Assembly (NCBI GenBank): GCA_964020155.1
Contig: OZ026555.1
Span: 593,515-657,514 of the forward strand
DNA from: Chondrilla cf. caribensis
Taxonomy: Eukaryota > Porifera > Demospongiae > Chondrillida > Chondrillidae
Reading direction: 5' to 3'
Length of the DNA stretch: 64,000 bases
In this document: positions 11,717 through 22,400 of the stretch, piece by piece
How the letters are laid out: each line of letters starts with the position of its first letter
Position numbering within the stretch: position 1 is the stretch's first letter
Program-made: the position numbers and the translations under genes
Notes under the pieces: generated by a model
What the model was told of the DNA's origin: nothing
Databases searched by the model: none
What the model saw: the letters and a program-made list of their open reading frames with translations, nothing else

Positions 11717-14700
11717 TTCTGCAGTATCCCTGTATACGTATGTACATACAACTGTATCCGAGGATCATAACACTATAACAAAAATAACAGGTGTATACAT
11801 ACACATCAAGTAGAGCGGCAGCCCCTATATTGTTACATCAAGTAGGACTTAGGATAAAGCAACCATCTTCCACCTCACAGTACATCATGGCATGTCTACA
11901 AACAGTACATAGTCCACAAAAACAAGACTTTTCATACAGTATTCACACCAGTGATTGTGTCTTTTGAGGCAACTAAGTTAAACGTTCAATATACGAATCT
12001 ACGCTTGCGTGTATGAAGCAGATAAGTGCGTTCCACGAGGACCAGACTCTACTACCCTCACCTGATCTATTATGGCATTGTAGTGCGTGCACGTCTCTTC
12101 CAAAAAGCGCGAAGGCATAAACAAATTTTTGCCAATTTTGGGCCTACGTCCTTGAACAAAGAAATGAGAAATCCCATCAGCTAGTAAGTTGACTGCCTGC
12201 TGGTGGTGGTGGTTTATCAACTCATTGCTATAGCAAACTTTCTGTTTAGCCAACCACTCCCAAAGTGAGTGGTATTATATATAAAAGTTTGTTGCACATT
12301 CAACAAGCATCTAATAATAATAACATAAAGTACACTCTCACATCTTTGCAATCTACTGTAACCCTCCAACTGTATAACTTACAATTTTGTATGCACTGGT
12401 ATGCTTTCACTGTGGCTCAACATGTCAGAATATGACCTGACTGGCTGAAATGTTACCTGTGCTAAGCATGTACTCATATTGTTCCCACAGTGATAGATTG
12501 GATGGCAATTCCTATCTTAGTCCTGCTCCTCCTCCCACTCAAGACCTTCAACGGAACAGTGAGTTGATAGCTGGAGATGGGGTACCCGTCCCTAGACCTG
12601 GACCTCCTCCTGTGAGGACTCCACCACACAAAAATGATCCAGGATTAGGGCCTGCCGTGAGTGACCTTCTATCTGGGAGATGGCGGAGCAGGATTCCTGC
12701 ATCAAACGTTGGAGGAGGCAAACACATCCCTGGACTACATCCTCATGTTCCTCCATTCAAGACAGCTATCATTGTGAATCACCTCCTGATATTGAGCCTG
12801 ACTGCCCTCACAGCTATCATTGTGAATCACCTACTGATATTGAGCCCATCTCCATCTCTCCTTTACAGAAATCTCAACTGAAGTAATGAACCCTCACTGT
12901 GTGTCCCAGTTTTGTACCTGCACAGTAAAACAGAAGACTACCATGCCAATTTGAGTGTTATAAGGATAAATATCATACCCTCCAGGTGTTCACAATACAA
13001 TACAAAAGGTTCCACTGCGCAGGGTATTTTATTTTAAATGGCAACTGCGAAACAGCTGCGCTAGGAAAATTGTCGAGGTACAACCTGCCAGCGGAGATGT
13101 GGGGAGCCTAAAAGGTGATTCATTCAGATTTGGAACATGGAATAGACGGTCTATGAGAGGGAAAGATGTGGAAGTGATTGTGGAGATGAAGAAATATAAG
13201 CTTGATGTCCTAGGTGTCGGTGAGACAAAATGGAGAGGAAACGGTGCAAAGAACATGGACGATTGTTACATGGTTTACTCCGAGAGAATACATAGCAATC
13301 AAGAGCAATTGATAAGACGTTTGACCATGTAAGTCTTCAAGATTGTTACACGTTGTGATTCTGATTAAAATATTCCCGCTTCAAATTCTCTGCTATAGCT
13401 GTGAGGCTCTACGACATGACATGTCGATAGCCCATATGAATGTAGGTGAGTTCTCTCAACACCTGATATCAACAATAGACACCTCACAAGTGAACATGTG
13501 GGAATTGTGTGAGGGAATGTCACACCACCAATCAACACCTGATATGCCTGGACATGCATGGCAAGGGGAATCCCCACTACATATCAGGAGATACTGATTC
13601 AATTTGTGAATCAATTACAGATGATTTAGGGCATCCACAGCATAGTAGACACATTGGTATGTAATTCTGTCCATCTCCACTTCCGTCCACATATGTACAT
13701 TTTTGGTATATGAAATGCATTGTGAGTAGCAAGGTATACACACACACACACATATAGTGTTTCAAGTATACGTGTTCACCAGTAAAACAGTGCGCGAGTT
13801 TAGAGAAGAGTGCACACAAGATCCTGATATTCGACGCTGACGAAGAATGCCACTCAATGATGCTAACCTGACCAACACCACGTCCCCTCCACCATTCGCT
13901 GAGATCATCTCAATCCCCGGTTACTATGCCATTGCTCTCTTCTTCCTGCTGGTCATTGTCCCCATCCAGTTGGGTCTCAACGGGTCCACAATTTTGGGTC
14001 TATTTGCGAGTCCTACCTTCCGAAAGGCCGTTGTTCAAAGAATTCTACTCCTGGGGCTCACTGTAGCAGGTCTTATCAACTCTCTCTCCATCTTCTTCTA
14101 CAGTGTGACTGTCCTGGCCGCAGTTGTCCGACAAGAGCCTTCGGACAGCAACCACGGACTCTGTCTGTTCTCCTTCTGCCTGTTCTACATAGGGACTCAG
14201 ATACGGTACTTGTACTGGGCAACCACAGCTGTTGTGTTGTTCATCATCATAAGGCATGGGGTGGAGAAAGTCAAAACAATACCGTTGACTGTTACCATGG
14301 TGATTATGGCCCTCATTGTGGTGGTGTCAGCTGTCCCATTTTTCAAACTGACTCCCCTGTACTTTCTTGTGAATTTGGACGGCGTCCTGTGTTTCCCGTT
14401 CCCTGTGGATGCTACAGGGATAGCGTATATAGCCGTAGTGTATATGCCGATGGGACTGGTTGCACCCTTGTTGGCCATTGCCATGCTGATAGCCACACTA
14501 GTGTGTGTTAAGAAGAACACAATCTCTGGGAACAAGCTGGTCAATCGGGCCATGGTGAAACTCGCTGTACTGCTGCTGACTATTGCAATTGTCATCCTCG
14601 TGGCTAGCACCTTCTTTGAGATTCTCATTGGGTACGCTGGATTTCAAATTCACGTCATTCTAGTCTGGAGTTTCGTGGTCAGTGCCGTGGTTTTGTTGGC

Positions 14701-14962
14701 TCTGCCAGAGATTGTGATCCCGGTGGTGATGATCGCGGTCTTCAAGCCCATCAGGGATGCCATCTGGAACATGGTGACGTGGAAGTGTGTCAGAACGGCC
14801 ATGAAAGAACGTACCAGCCAGACAGGAAGTACCAATACTGGAGTGTTCCAAGACCAACATCCATATGCACATAAGAGAGAGTTTTGATTTGAGGATTTAG
14901 TTTCCAACATTTTGCACGTCAAGATCGATTTACTCTCCTTTTGTGTACCATTAATAGAACGT

Positions 14963-15015
<53 letters not shown>

Positions 15016-15750
15016 GTATACATATGTACATACAACTGTATCCGAGGATTATAACCTTATAACAAATAATAACAGGTGTATACACACATCAAGTAGGACT
15101 TAGGACAAAGCAGCCATCTTCCACCTTATGGTACACCATGGCACGTCTAGAAACAGTACATAGTCCACAAAACAAGACTCTTCATACAGTATTCACACCA
15201 GTGATTGAGTCTTTACGATTTAAACGTTCAATATAAACTATGCGTGCGTGTATGAAGCAGATAAGTGCGTTCCACGAGGACCAGACTTTATTACCCTCAC
15301 CTGATCTATGATGGCATTGTAGTGCGTGCACGCCTCATCGTTCATGGACCACCCTCCATTGGCAAACTCCAACCTCCCTTCCCTCACGAGAGTGCGCACG
15401 CGGTCCCTAGTGGCCTCGTCCTGTTCCCGCCACCAACGCTCGAAGTAATACATTTCAACATAAATGAACCTCCTGTTCGGGTCCTTCCAGAGCTCCTCCA
15501 CTACCGTGTCCAGGATGAACTGTACGGCTGCTTGCTCTATGGAGCTGTTACTCCCGGTGTAGTACTGATCCACTGTCTTCACCCAGCCTAGATCGTCGTG
15601 GGAATGAGGGACTATGTGGACGTTGATAATGCCGTCCTCGGTATCCCGTGAGTTTTCCAACGATTTGCGAGCTTCAGCATAGCCTGCGGCTGCTTCTGAT
15701 GTTAGGAGGAGCGAAAGAATACAGCAAAATCGTTGAATAGCGGTCGCCAT
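6990..15750 (-). CDS. MAN2B1: Lysosomal alpha-mannosidase (GH38)
   Basis: Two exons on the minus strand, 15301-15750 and 6990-9566, join in phase 0 to give 1008 residues, close to the usual length of lysosomal alpha-mannosidase. The exon 1 donor is CAG|gtgag and the exon 2 acceptor ttccacag|ATG. The enzyme removes alpha-linked mannose from N-glycans in the lysosome. Exon 1 has a signal peptide (MATAIQRFCCILSLLLTS) and HIVPHSHDDLGW with the first zinc ligands. Exon 2 has RVAWHIDPFGHS with the catalytic Asp, FAQMGF, and GVAQHHDAITGTEKQHV with the later zinc ligand. Many N-glycosylation sequons follow, as expected for a lysosomal enzyme. The 5734-bp intron is unusually rich: it holds two opposite-strand 7TM genes, a relic copy of the exon 1 end, a LINE piece and a relic exon of the DD family. 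Confidence 0.93.
9567..9901. other. Mannosidase intron, AT-rich part
   Basis: Intronic sequence downstream of the exon 2 acceptor. Nothing beyond AT-rich sequence and tttattatgc-like words was found. Confidence 0.4.
9902..10076. mobile_element. Pogo/mariner-like MITE (175 bp), copy 2
   Basis: The element starts cagtggaacctctctatta and ends cccactg, with TA on both sides (9900-9901, 10077-10078). It belongs to the same family as the element at 6249-6432, in the other orientation. It abuts the start of the 2 kb duplicated block. Confidence 0.78.
10610..11593 (+). CDS. Orphan 7TM receptor, copy A
   Basis: A single-exon gene encoding 327 residues. The start at 10610 (MSLNDTNLTNTT) is chosen because it aligns with the start of copy B; an upstream in-frame ATG at 10553 would add 19 residues. 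The short N-terminus has NDT, NLT and NTT glycosylation sequons. Seven hydrophobic segments can be marked, beginning near ISGYITIALVFLLVIVPI and ending with VVLLALPEIVTPVVMIAVF. After TM3 there is IIIRHGVEK where a rhodopsin-class DRY would sit, and TM7 has LPEIVTPVVM followed by FKPIRDAI, which resembles helix 8. A G-protein-coupled receptor is likely; class and ligand are unknown. It lies antisense inside the mannosidase intron. Copy B is at 13847. Confidence 0.78.
   Translation: MSLNDTNLTNTTSPPPFAEIISISGYITIALVFLLVIVPIQLCLNGCTISALLESPTFQKAVVQKTLLLGLTITGLINILAIFFYSVTVLAAVVQPESSDINHGLCLFSFCLFHIGTQIRYLYWATTAVVLFIIIRHGVEKVKTIPLTVAMVIMALIVVVSAVPFFKLTPLYVFVNLDGVLCFPFPADATGIVYETIVYMPMGLVAPLLAIAMLITTLVYVKKNTISDNNLVNRAMVKLAIPLLTIAIVILVASTYFEILIGYTGSQNHVTLVRSFVVSAVVLLALPEIVTPVVMIAVFKPIRDAIGKMMWKCLVEDCTSGNTKVGP
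11646..11715. repeat. (CA)n microsatellite
   Basis: Pure CA run just downstream of the first 7TM gene. A shorter run is at the matching place in copy B. Confidence 0.95.
12062..12099 (-). pseudogene. Relic copy of the end of mannosidase exon 1
   Basis: The minus strand reads CTHYNAIIDQ followed by gtgagg, the same as the end of the true exon at 15301-15335, with the donor intact. The match stops near 12099, which marks the duplication breakpoint inside the exon. No acceptor is evident, so it is a relic, although the surviving donor could attract cryptic splicing. Confidence 0.8.
12491..12881 (+). pseudogene. Relic Pro-rich exon of a DD-family receptor gene
   Basis: A plus-strand stretch after an acceptor-like cccacag resembles the middle exon of DD-1 (17741-18129). 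Shared words include SPAPPP.QDL, ELIAG.GVPVPRPGPPPV and GLGPAVS. It has lost the 3' part to a short internal repeat (tatcattgtgaatcacctcc occurs twice) and stops early. It shows that pieces of the receptor cluster have moved into the mannosidase intron. Confidence 0.72.
13099..13284 (+). mobile_element. LINE endonuclease fragment
   Basis: The frame contains FRFGTWNRRSMRGK, MKKYKLDVLGVGETKWRG and GAKNMDDCYMVYS. These are typical of the start of the AP-endonuclease domain in non-LTR retrotransposon ORF2. The rest of the domain is missing where the duplicated block begins at about 13285. Confidence 0.75.
13847..14887 (+). CDS. Orphan 7TM receptor, copy B
   Basis: A single-exon gene of 346 residues, highly similar to copy A (10610-11593) over most of its length. 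It has the same N-terminal glycosylation sequons (NLTNTT), seven hydrophobic segments, IIIRHGVEK after TM3 and LPEIVIPVVM in TM7. The C-terminal tail is longer and different (ERTSQTGSTNTGVFQDQH), so the tails have diverged since the duplication. The reading frame is intact. It is nested on the opposite strand in the mannosidase intron, about 400 bp from exon 1. A G-protein-coupled receptor is probable; ligand unknown. Confidence 0.78.
   Translation: MPLNDANLTNTTSPPPFAEIISIPGYYAIALFFLLVIVPIQLGLNGSTILGLFASPTFRKAVVQRILLLGLTVAGLINSLSIFFYSVTVLAAVVRQEPSDSNHGLCLFSFCLFYIGTQIRYLYWATTAVVLFIIIRHGVEKVKTIPLTVTMVIMALIVVVSAVPFFKLTPLYFLVNLDGVLCFPFPVDATGIAYIAVVYMPMGLVAPLLAIAMLIATLVCVKKNTISGNKLVNRAMVKLAVLLLTIAIVILVASTFFEILIGYAGFQIHVILVWSFVVSAVVLLALPEIVIPVVMIAVFKPIRDAIWNMVTWKCVRTAMKERTSQTGSTNTGVFQDQHPYAHKREF
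14965..15013. repeat. (CA)n microsatellite
   Basis: CA run downstream of the second 7TM gene, matching that of copy A. Confidence 0.9.
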
Positions 15751-16760
15751 TTTGTTCTGCTATGATTCTATGATTAAACCATAGCTCCATGATTAGCTGA
15801 TACGTTTCCGCCCGGTACAGAAAGCCTGGGCACTAACCAACTTTGCCCATTTGGACCCGCAATCAAGAAGAAAGATTTCCGGGAAACAGTCATCGAAAGG
15901 CAAGGAAGAATTCGTGCAATGTTCGTTATATAAAATCTGTAACTATACTACAGCTATGCACTATGCACTACTAGTACTACTGTGAATTCTGCCACTATTT
16001 ATTTATGCATGTCTTGGAGCGACTAGTTGGGTATCTGGGTGTCCGTGGGAAAATTAATTTTGGATATAAATTCAAATTATAGATGTAGTGTTCTCCCGAT
16101 ATTCTCACAATACGTTACTACATCCTCGCATTCCTTCGCCTTTTTCTCATACTGCCATCAATGTAGCTAAGCTAGCGCGGTACACGCCCCAAATTCAGGA
16201 CAGTCACTAGTATAGGGTTTCTACTTCGGTTGCGTGTTTATAATAATACGACTCCACTGCTTTCAGTGTACATGGGGGTAAAAAGCACGTTTGATAGGCA
16301 ATATCCTCTCCTTTGAGAAGACCAAAATGCGTGAATCGGGAGTTAAGGGTTATTGCATTCAGCAGTAGTCCCTACTTCTAGAATTGAACTGTAGGTGACA
16401 TGGCAGAAATTGCATAGTTGAGTTTCGTCGTACATATATCAGGAGTAGAATATGAGATAATTAACAGTATTGGTTACTGTTTGTCTTTTTGTTGGAAGAA
16501 TGAATCATTCCCTAATAGAAACTAATAGATGATGGGTACTACATGTACATATTCGTGTAGTGAGTCAACTGGTATATTTTACCTGTTAAGGTTTGCATTA
16601 AAAACTCATGTATAGACTCTTGGAGAAACACATTGAGTCTGGCTTGGTAGACCATATTGGTTAACCGTGAAGAAGTGGAAAGACAGTCTAGCAGTTAGGT
16701 CACACCTTGGCATATATAATCTGGCTATAGCTATACCATACCTAATACAGTGTATGTCAG
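15751..16760. promoter_or_regulatory. Mannosidase 5' flank
   Basis: About 1 kb without a convincing gene. The part next to 15750 should carry the mannosidase promoter, facing left. The right part leads to the first receptor gene. Confidence 0.35.
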
Positions 16761-16932
16761 TACACTAGTTTGTACCTAATAATTACATCAATGGCTGTTG
16801 CTGTAGCTGTGGATTATATTCTCTCACTTTCACACAACCTCGCAGTCATTGAATGCATTCTCTGTTTCACAGAAGTGAAGGCACCAATTCAAAATCAGTT
16901 AATTCTTGATACAGACGATACCGAGTTGGAGA

Positions 16933-18821
16933 ATGAGATGTCACTTGGGATGCGTACTGGGTCTCCTGTTCTCAGTAGCTTGTTTTCTGCTGTTTTTCAT
17001 TGGAGGGACTGTGTTGACAGTACTGAGACCGTCCATCTTGCCGATCTGCAATGAGTTCATTTTCAACACAGGAGGTGCAACTGTGGTTCCTCTCGATGCG
17101 TCAAGTTTTCACTCGCATTCAGGAACAGTGGTCTTACCTCAACAATTCAGCCTTGAGTACAGCAATTACAAATACTCAATTCAATGGGACATTTGCGTTC
17201 GCAACAATATCTACACAATACTTGACTGTTGTGCAGAAGATATTCCAGGTTCTCTTCGGTTCTGTGTGCCATCCAATGTGCCACCACCTGTTTACTGCCT
17301 ACCTGCCTCTTATAGCAACAGTAAATTTGGGATTTCGTTATGGGATTCTTCCGACTACTCTTTATATTACTACATATTTGACATGGAACATGTTTTTCAA
17401 TATCACCATTACTCTTATGATAATTCATCGACCTTGAATGACATGTGGTACCAGAGTTACAGCTGTGAGGGTCTGTCCATCATAGCAATAGTGTGTGGGT
17501 CTCTTATACTCTTCTGTGATTGCTGCTGCTGTGGTACGCTTTGGTGCTTGTGCATAATGTACTGGGTTAGAAAATGGAAGAAGCAAAAAAGGAATCCCAT
17601 CTTCTTTGTTAACTAGTGAGTTGATGGCATATTGGAGCTAGTGTGTAGTGCTACAATAGACTATTATAGCTAAGTGCCGCTACGGTAAATTTGTCAATAC
17701 TATTATACATACGTTGCCTGCTTCTATTTTTCTGTCACAGTCATAGATTGGATAACAGTCCTGCTCCTCCTCCCGCTCAAGACCTCCCACCGAACAATGA
17801 GTTGATAGCTGGAGGTGGGGTACCCGTTCCCAGGCCTGGACCTCCTCCTGTGAGGACTCCACCACACAACTATAATCAAGGATTAGGGCCTGCCGTGAGT
17901 AACTTTCTTTCTGGGAGATGGTTGAACAGGAATCCTCCGTCGACACCTGGAGGTGTGGCACATGTCCCTGGACCACCTCCTCCTGTTCTGCCTTGTGTGG
18001 ACAGCCCAGCCTCAAGAAAAGGAAGTCACTTCCCTGGAGTGGCGATTAGAGACCAACCTCACAGCAATGATCATGAACCAACACCTGATGTTGAACACTT
18101 GCCTGTCTCTCCTTCACAGACCCCTCAACGTAAGTGGCACATCCTACCTGTTTGTGTTGTTATAACAACATCGAAACCGTCTCTATTACAAAGCTGTAAA
18201 GTTTTGAATCTGTTCCGTGGGAACAGTGTCCCAGTGTAGTATGTGCTATATTGTAACCTTTGAACTGAGAAAACTCTGTAAGAAAGAGAAGTGATGGAGA
18301 CCCCAAGGTGTTAACAATTGGGGTTCTATTGCTGCAGTACTAGTTGTGCTCATACTGCATGCTTCATTGTATACTCCAGTCCTTATTCTCATAGTGCATG
18401 ACACTCTATGTAGCTAAATTGAAGATACTTCCTCTGTGTGTTCTATTTCTGTGAAGTGTGTACTATCAACGTGTTCCTGCTCAATGCAGGATTGCCTACC
18501 ACAGACGCAGCACATCCAGTACCTCCATCCTCTACTCACCTCGATCTCCCATCCTTGAAGCATCGCATTATCCCCATGGTTGCTGCCAAGTGGGAGTCTT
18601 TTGGTATATTCCTCGGAGTAGAGCATGCTTGTCTGCATAAGGTCAAGAGGGACTATCGTATGGATTGTGAAAGGGCTTGTGAGGAGATGCTGAAGTTGTG
18701 GTTTTCTAAGGATACCGGCACTGGTGATAGACCACGGACATGGGCTACAGTGATCAATGCTCTGGAGGAGGAGGGGTACAGAGCACAAGCTCAGGCACTG
18801 AGGGATCGGTTGTTGAAGTGA
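16933..18821 (+). CDS. Two-pass death-domain receptor DD-1
   Basis: Three exons, 16933-17615, 17741-18129 and 18490-18821, join in frame (CTA|gtgagt, cacag|TCATAG, CAAC|gtaagt, tgcag|GATTG) to give 467 residues. The start is chosen by alignment to DD-3; an ATG at 16906 would add 9. Exon 1 has TM1 (LGCVLGLLFSVACFLLFFIG), an ectodomain with GATVVPLDASSF, RFCVPSNVP, CLPAS, FGISLWDSS and YYYIF, then DMWYQSYSC just before TM2, and a basic RKWKKQKR stop. Exon 2 is Pro-rich (PRPGPPPV, PGPPPPVLP). Exon 3 is a death domain with VAAKWESFGIFLGVE, EEMLKLW, RTWATVINALEEEGY. The basic side and TM pattern place both ends in the cytosol. It probably signals by death-domain contact; the ligand is unknown. The ectodomain family is not one I recognise. 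Confidence 0.8.
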
Positions 18822-18846
18822 CACTACACCTGAGACTCCATGCAGT

Positions 18847-18889
<43 letters not shown>
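18847..18889. repeat. (TG)n microsatellite
   Basis: TG run just after the DD-1 stop. A shorter run lies at the matching place after DD-3 (27183-27205). Confidence 0.9.
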
Positions 18890-18893
<4 letters not shown>

Positions 18894-19455
18894 ATGCGTG
18901 TCACAATTATATTTTTTAAGTATTTGTATAATCAATTTTGTAATGCTAACACCCTGTATATTCTTTATTTCGAAAAGAGTTATTATTAGAAATTTATATT
19001 AATAGACTTGAAATATTATTTTATATATCAATGTATGTAATTGTGAGCCATCCAACTGTTGACAATTACTATAGTATAACATGATATATATGCATAGCTA
19101 CTGCTCCCGATGCTATATATATTAAAAATAAAATATACAAAAGCAGGTATCCACCATTCAAGTTCAACTCAGTAGAAAGCTACGTAGCTATATTTAATTT
19201 CTTGAAATTATTATAATAGAATTCACAATTGTACTCAATAAATTTGAAACTTAAGGATTCAAACTAAATGACACACAATGCATGCAGATCTACAGACACA
19301 CTACATAAATTAAAAGACTATACTGCATATTAGTGCTAAGTACAAATTAAATCATATACTCATGCATTTAGTTAAAGCAATAGTAATTGGTATAGCAATA
19401 TAATTATCACTACACTGTTAAAGTTGAAGAGAAATTGCATATTATTATCACAGTA
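18890..19455. other. AT-rich spacer between convergent DD-1 and DD-2
   Basis: No gene is seen. It is highly similar to 27206-27804, between DD-3 and DD-4 (for example gtgagccatccaactgttgac and acgcatgcagatct-like words), so the spacer was duplicated along with the genes. Confidence 0.6.
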
Positions 19456-22400
19456 TCACTTCAACAACTGCTCCCTCAGTGCCTCAGCTTGTGCTCTGTA
19501 CCCCTCCTCCTCCAGAGCATTGATCACTGTAGCCCATGTCCGTGGTCTGTCACCAGTGCCGGTATCCTTAGTAAGCCACAACTTCAGCATCTCCTCACAC
19601 GCCCTACCACAATCTGTGGGGAAGTTACTTTTGACCATCTGCAGACAGGCATGCCCTACTCCGAGGAATATACCAAATGATCGCCACTTGGCAGCAACTG
19701 TAGGGACAATGTGATGCTTCAAGGATGGGAGGTCAGGCTGGATATCACTCCGTACAGGACGTGCTGTGGGGACTAAACAAGGCAGGAATACATGTGAAAG
19801 TAGGTGGTACATTGGATACATTGCCACATGTAACATTAATCTGTTGGAAATTAAGGTATTAATTACTAATTTAAAATGAGATTCGATGTATATACTATCT
19901 CCTAAACCCTTTGTAAATACCTATATAGTGTATCAGCTACCACGATAGTATGGTACACTGCAATCCAGGTTTTAGTAACAAAAAACAATAATATTATATC
20001 AAATTGCCATTCCCATGACATACTCTCCATGCAGGTCCCCATAACATCCGGTCCCTAATCGGTCACTGTACAGGTGGCACACATTGACTACATTTAGCAC
20101 GAATGTATATACCTCGGAAAACGGACATATTATTTTTCAATTCACGGCAACTTGGTGAACGATCCATCAGTCTCAAGAAATTGGAAGTAGCTAGCTGACC
20201 ACTTTCCCTGTCAGTGAGTAAAATAAAAAATTCAAGTGAACAATAATGGTATTATATGAAGTAAGGATTGTGAATTCTCTTTAGCTTTAATATCTTTAGG
20301 CAGTGAAACCTTTGCTTCTTATGAGCATTTGGATGTAGTTTGTTCAAAACTTGGCATCTTGGACATTTCAACCCTGTGGGCTGTCTTCAGCAAACTGATT
20401 CATGCAGAAGTGCTTGTTGGGAGGCTATAGAATTTGAACCTCCCACTAAGGCACTTCCTGTCACATGAATTTCCATCTGAGGCTGCATGCAGTGGTGATA
20501 GAGGAAGTTTGCACAAAAAGGGGTCCATCATTGATATGGGATAAGGCCAGCATCCAAGTTCATCAGAGGTTTCCTTGCCAGCATTTGAATAAACTGCCTA
20601 CACTCTCCTAAGAACCTATAATAGCTAAATGTTCAACTTAACACCAAAGATATACAGTGAATTCACGTTAATCAACCACCGCTTTATCCGCCAAACCTTT
20701 TAATCCGCCACAATTTCCCAGTACCAATATAATGTACATGTACCAATAAATATCCAGTTAATCTGCCAAACTCGTTAATCCACCATATTCTTTGAAAACG
20801 AATTGCGGCGGATTAACTAGTACAGTGAACCCTCTCTAATCTGCCTCCCTATTATCCGCCAAACCTGCTAATCCGCCCTAGTTTTCAAAGAACGAATGAA
20901 AACGTACACGTTTAATAGACATCTAATCTGTCACCCGCCAATACATAAAAACGCCACGTGATAGACCTGTAGTATCCAAGATGACCGATTTCAAAATGCC
21001 CACAATTAGAAATTGGGCTAGAATTCGAGTGCAACGGCTTCGCCGAAAGTCATATCTTCAGAGAAGGTTCTTATAAATTTATCTTATAAACAAGTAATTT
21101 GAACGCGGCAGCCCCACGAGTTTTTAGCTTGAATTTTAGACTACTGTTCTGTCTACAATGTTAGTATTCAACTTGTCCACCGATGTGCACCAACTGAAAA
21201 CAAAGCGAATGAAGTAACCCAAATTCAACAAATTAGAATGGGCTAATACTATTGTTACATTATTGTTGCCATGATGCAACACATTCTGATATGTTTGTGC
21301 ACATACCAATGTGTAGTTCTCACCTTCCAACTTCTGATTTAGCAGATGTGCAACTTTTTAAAGAAGGTGACCGTTTATTACCTAAAATAGGAATCAATAA
21401 AGGATGTAATCAACCATCACAATTCCTTCCAATGAATGGGGTGTCCATATATACACGGATCCATTTGTCCCTATAGAACAATACGTACAGGGTCTAGCAT
21501 TGGATGTACGGAACGTACCATAAGAATTGGGAAATTGGGTGAGTTCAGTCTCAGACCTACTGGAGCTCATACAATCTTCAAATGCACTACTCCATGGATG
21601 TGAGGGTACCATACGGGATGATCCCCTAACAATCGTATACAAAAGTCAATGTAAATAACAGATCAGAGGGATGCATGTGTAGCTCTCTATTCAAACACAA
21701 GTCAGAAAAGTGGCCAAAGTTTAGAATTTGAAAAGGATAAGGGGAGATTATAAATCTATAAACTATTATGCATCGATTTTTGCAAAGAAACAAATTTTGG
21801 CCGGAAGGGGGCATTTGCCCCACCCTAAATTACATTATTGTTGCCATAATGCAACACATTCTGAGATGTTTCGAGCACATATATATATACCAGCATGTTG
21901 TAGGCTCAAACCTCGTTAATCCACCAACCCTGCTAATCCGCCATGAAATTGAGACCTCAAATTGTGGTGGATTATTGAGATTTCACTGTGGTACCAAATG
22001 AATGCAAACATTCATGTGGTTCACTATTCGCTGAAAAGGTGAATAGAGTGTAAAATATACTTTCGGTGATTAATATTACCTGGTCCAACTACATATAATT
22101 ATTTCACTCAACTACAACTAAATTGACATACAACATTCCATGCCATTACTTCTCACCTTCCTTTCTCAGATACAGCAGAAATGATACTATGGGTATCATC
22201 TAAGTAGACAGAAATGGAATCTGCCTCTCGGATGTTTTCAAGATCTATAGACAAAACACATAAATTACTCTTTGATAAATTCTAAAACAATATTAACATT
22301 ACATCATCCTACGTAATAAAATATGAGGACTGACCATCACTCGGTGTCGCAGTGATTAATGAAGCTACTCTCCCCCTGCATAATTGTAATCCTTTGCACC

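Larger units (their letters stand above)
10086..12099. repeat. 2 kb tandem duplication, copy A
   Basis: This block aligns end to end with 13285-15336. It starts at atacatagcaatcaaga and ends inside the mannosidase exon 1 sequence. It contains the first 7TM gene, a (CA)n tract and the relic exon end. Copy B carries the functional mannosidase exon, so copy A is probably the duplicated product placed downstream in the intron. Confidence 0.85.
13285..15336. repeat. 2 kb tandem duplication, copy B
   Basis: Counterpart of 10086-12099. It contains the second 7TM gene, a (CA)n tract, and at its end the 3' part of the working mannosidase exon 1. Confidence 0.85.

Noticed and set aside
11999..12253. 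Separate small minus-strand gene
   Set aside because: Only its CTHYNAIIDQ part is real, and that is a duplicated mannosidase exon end.
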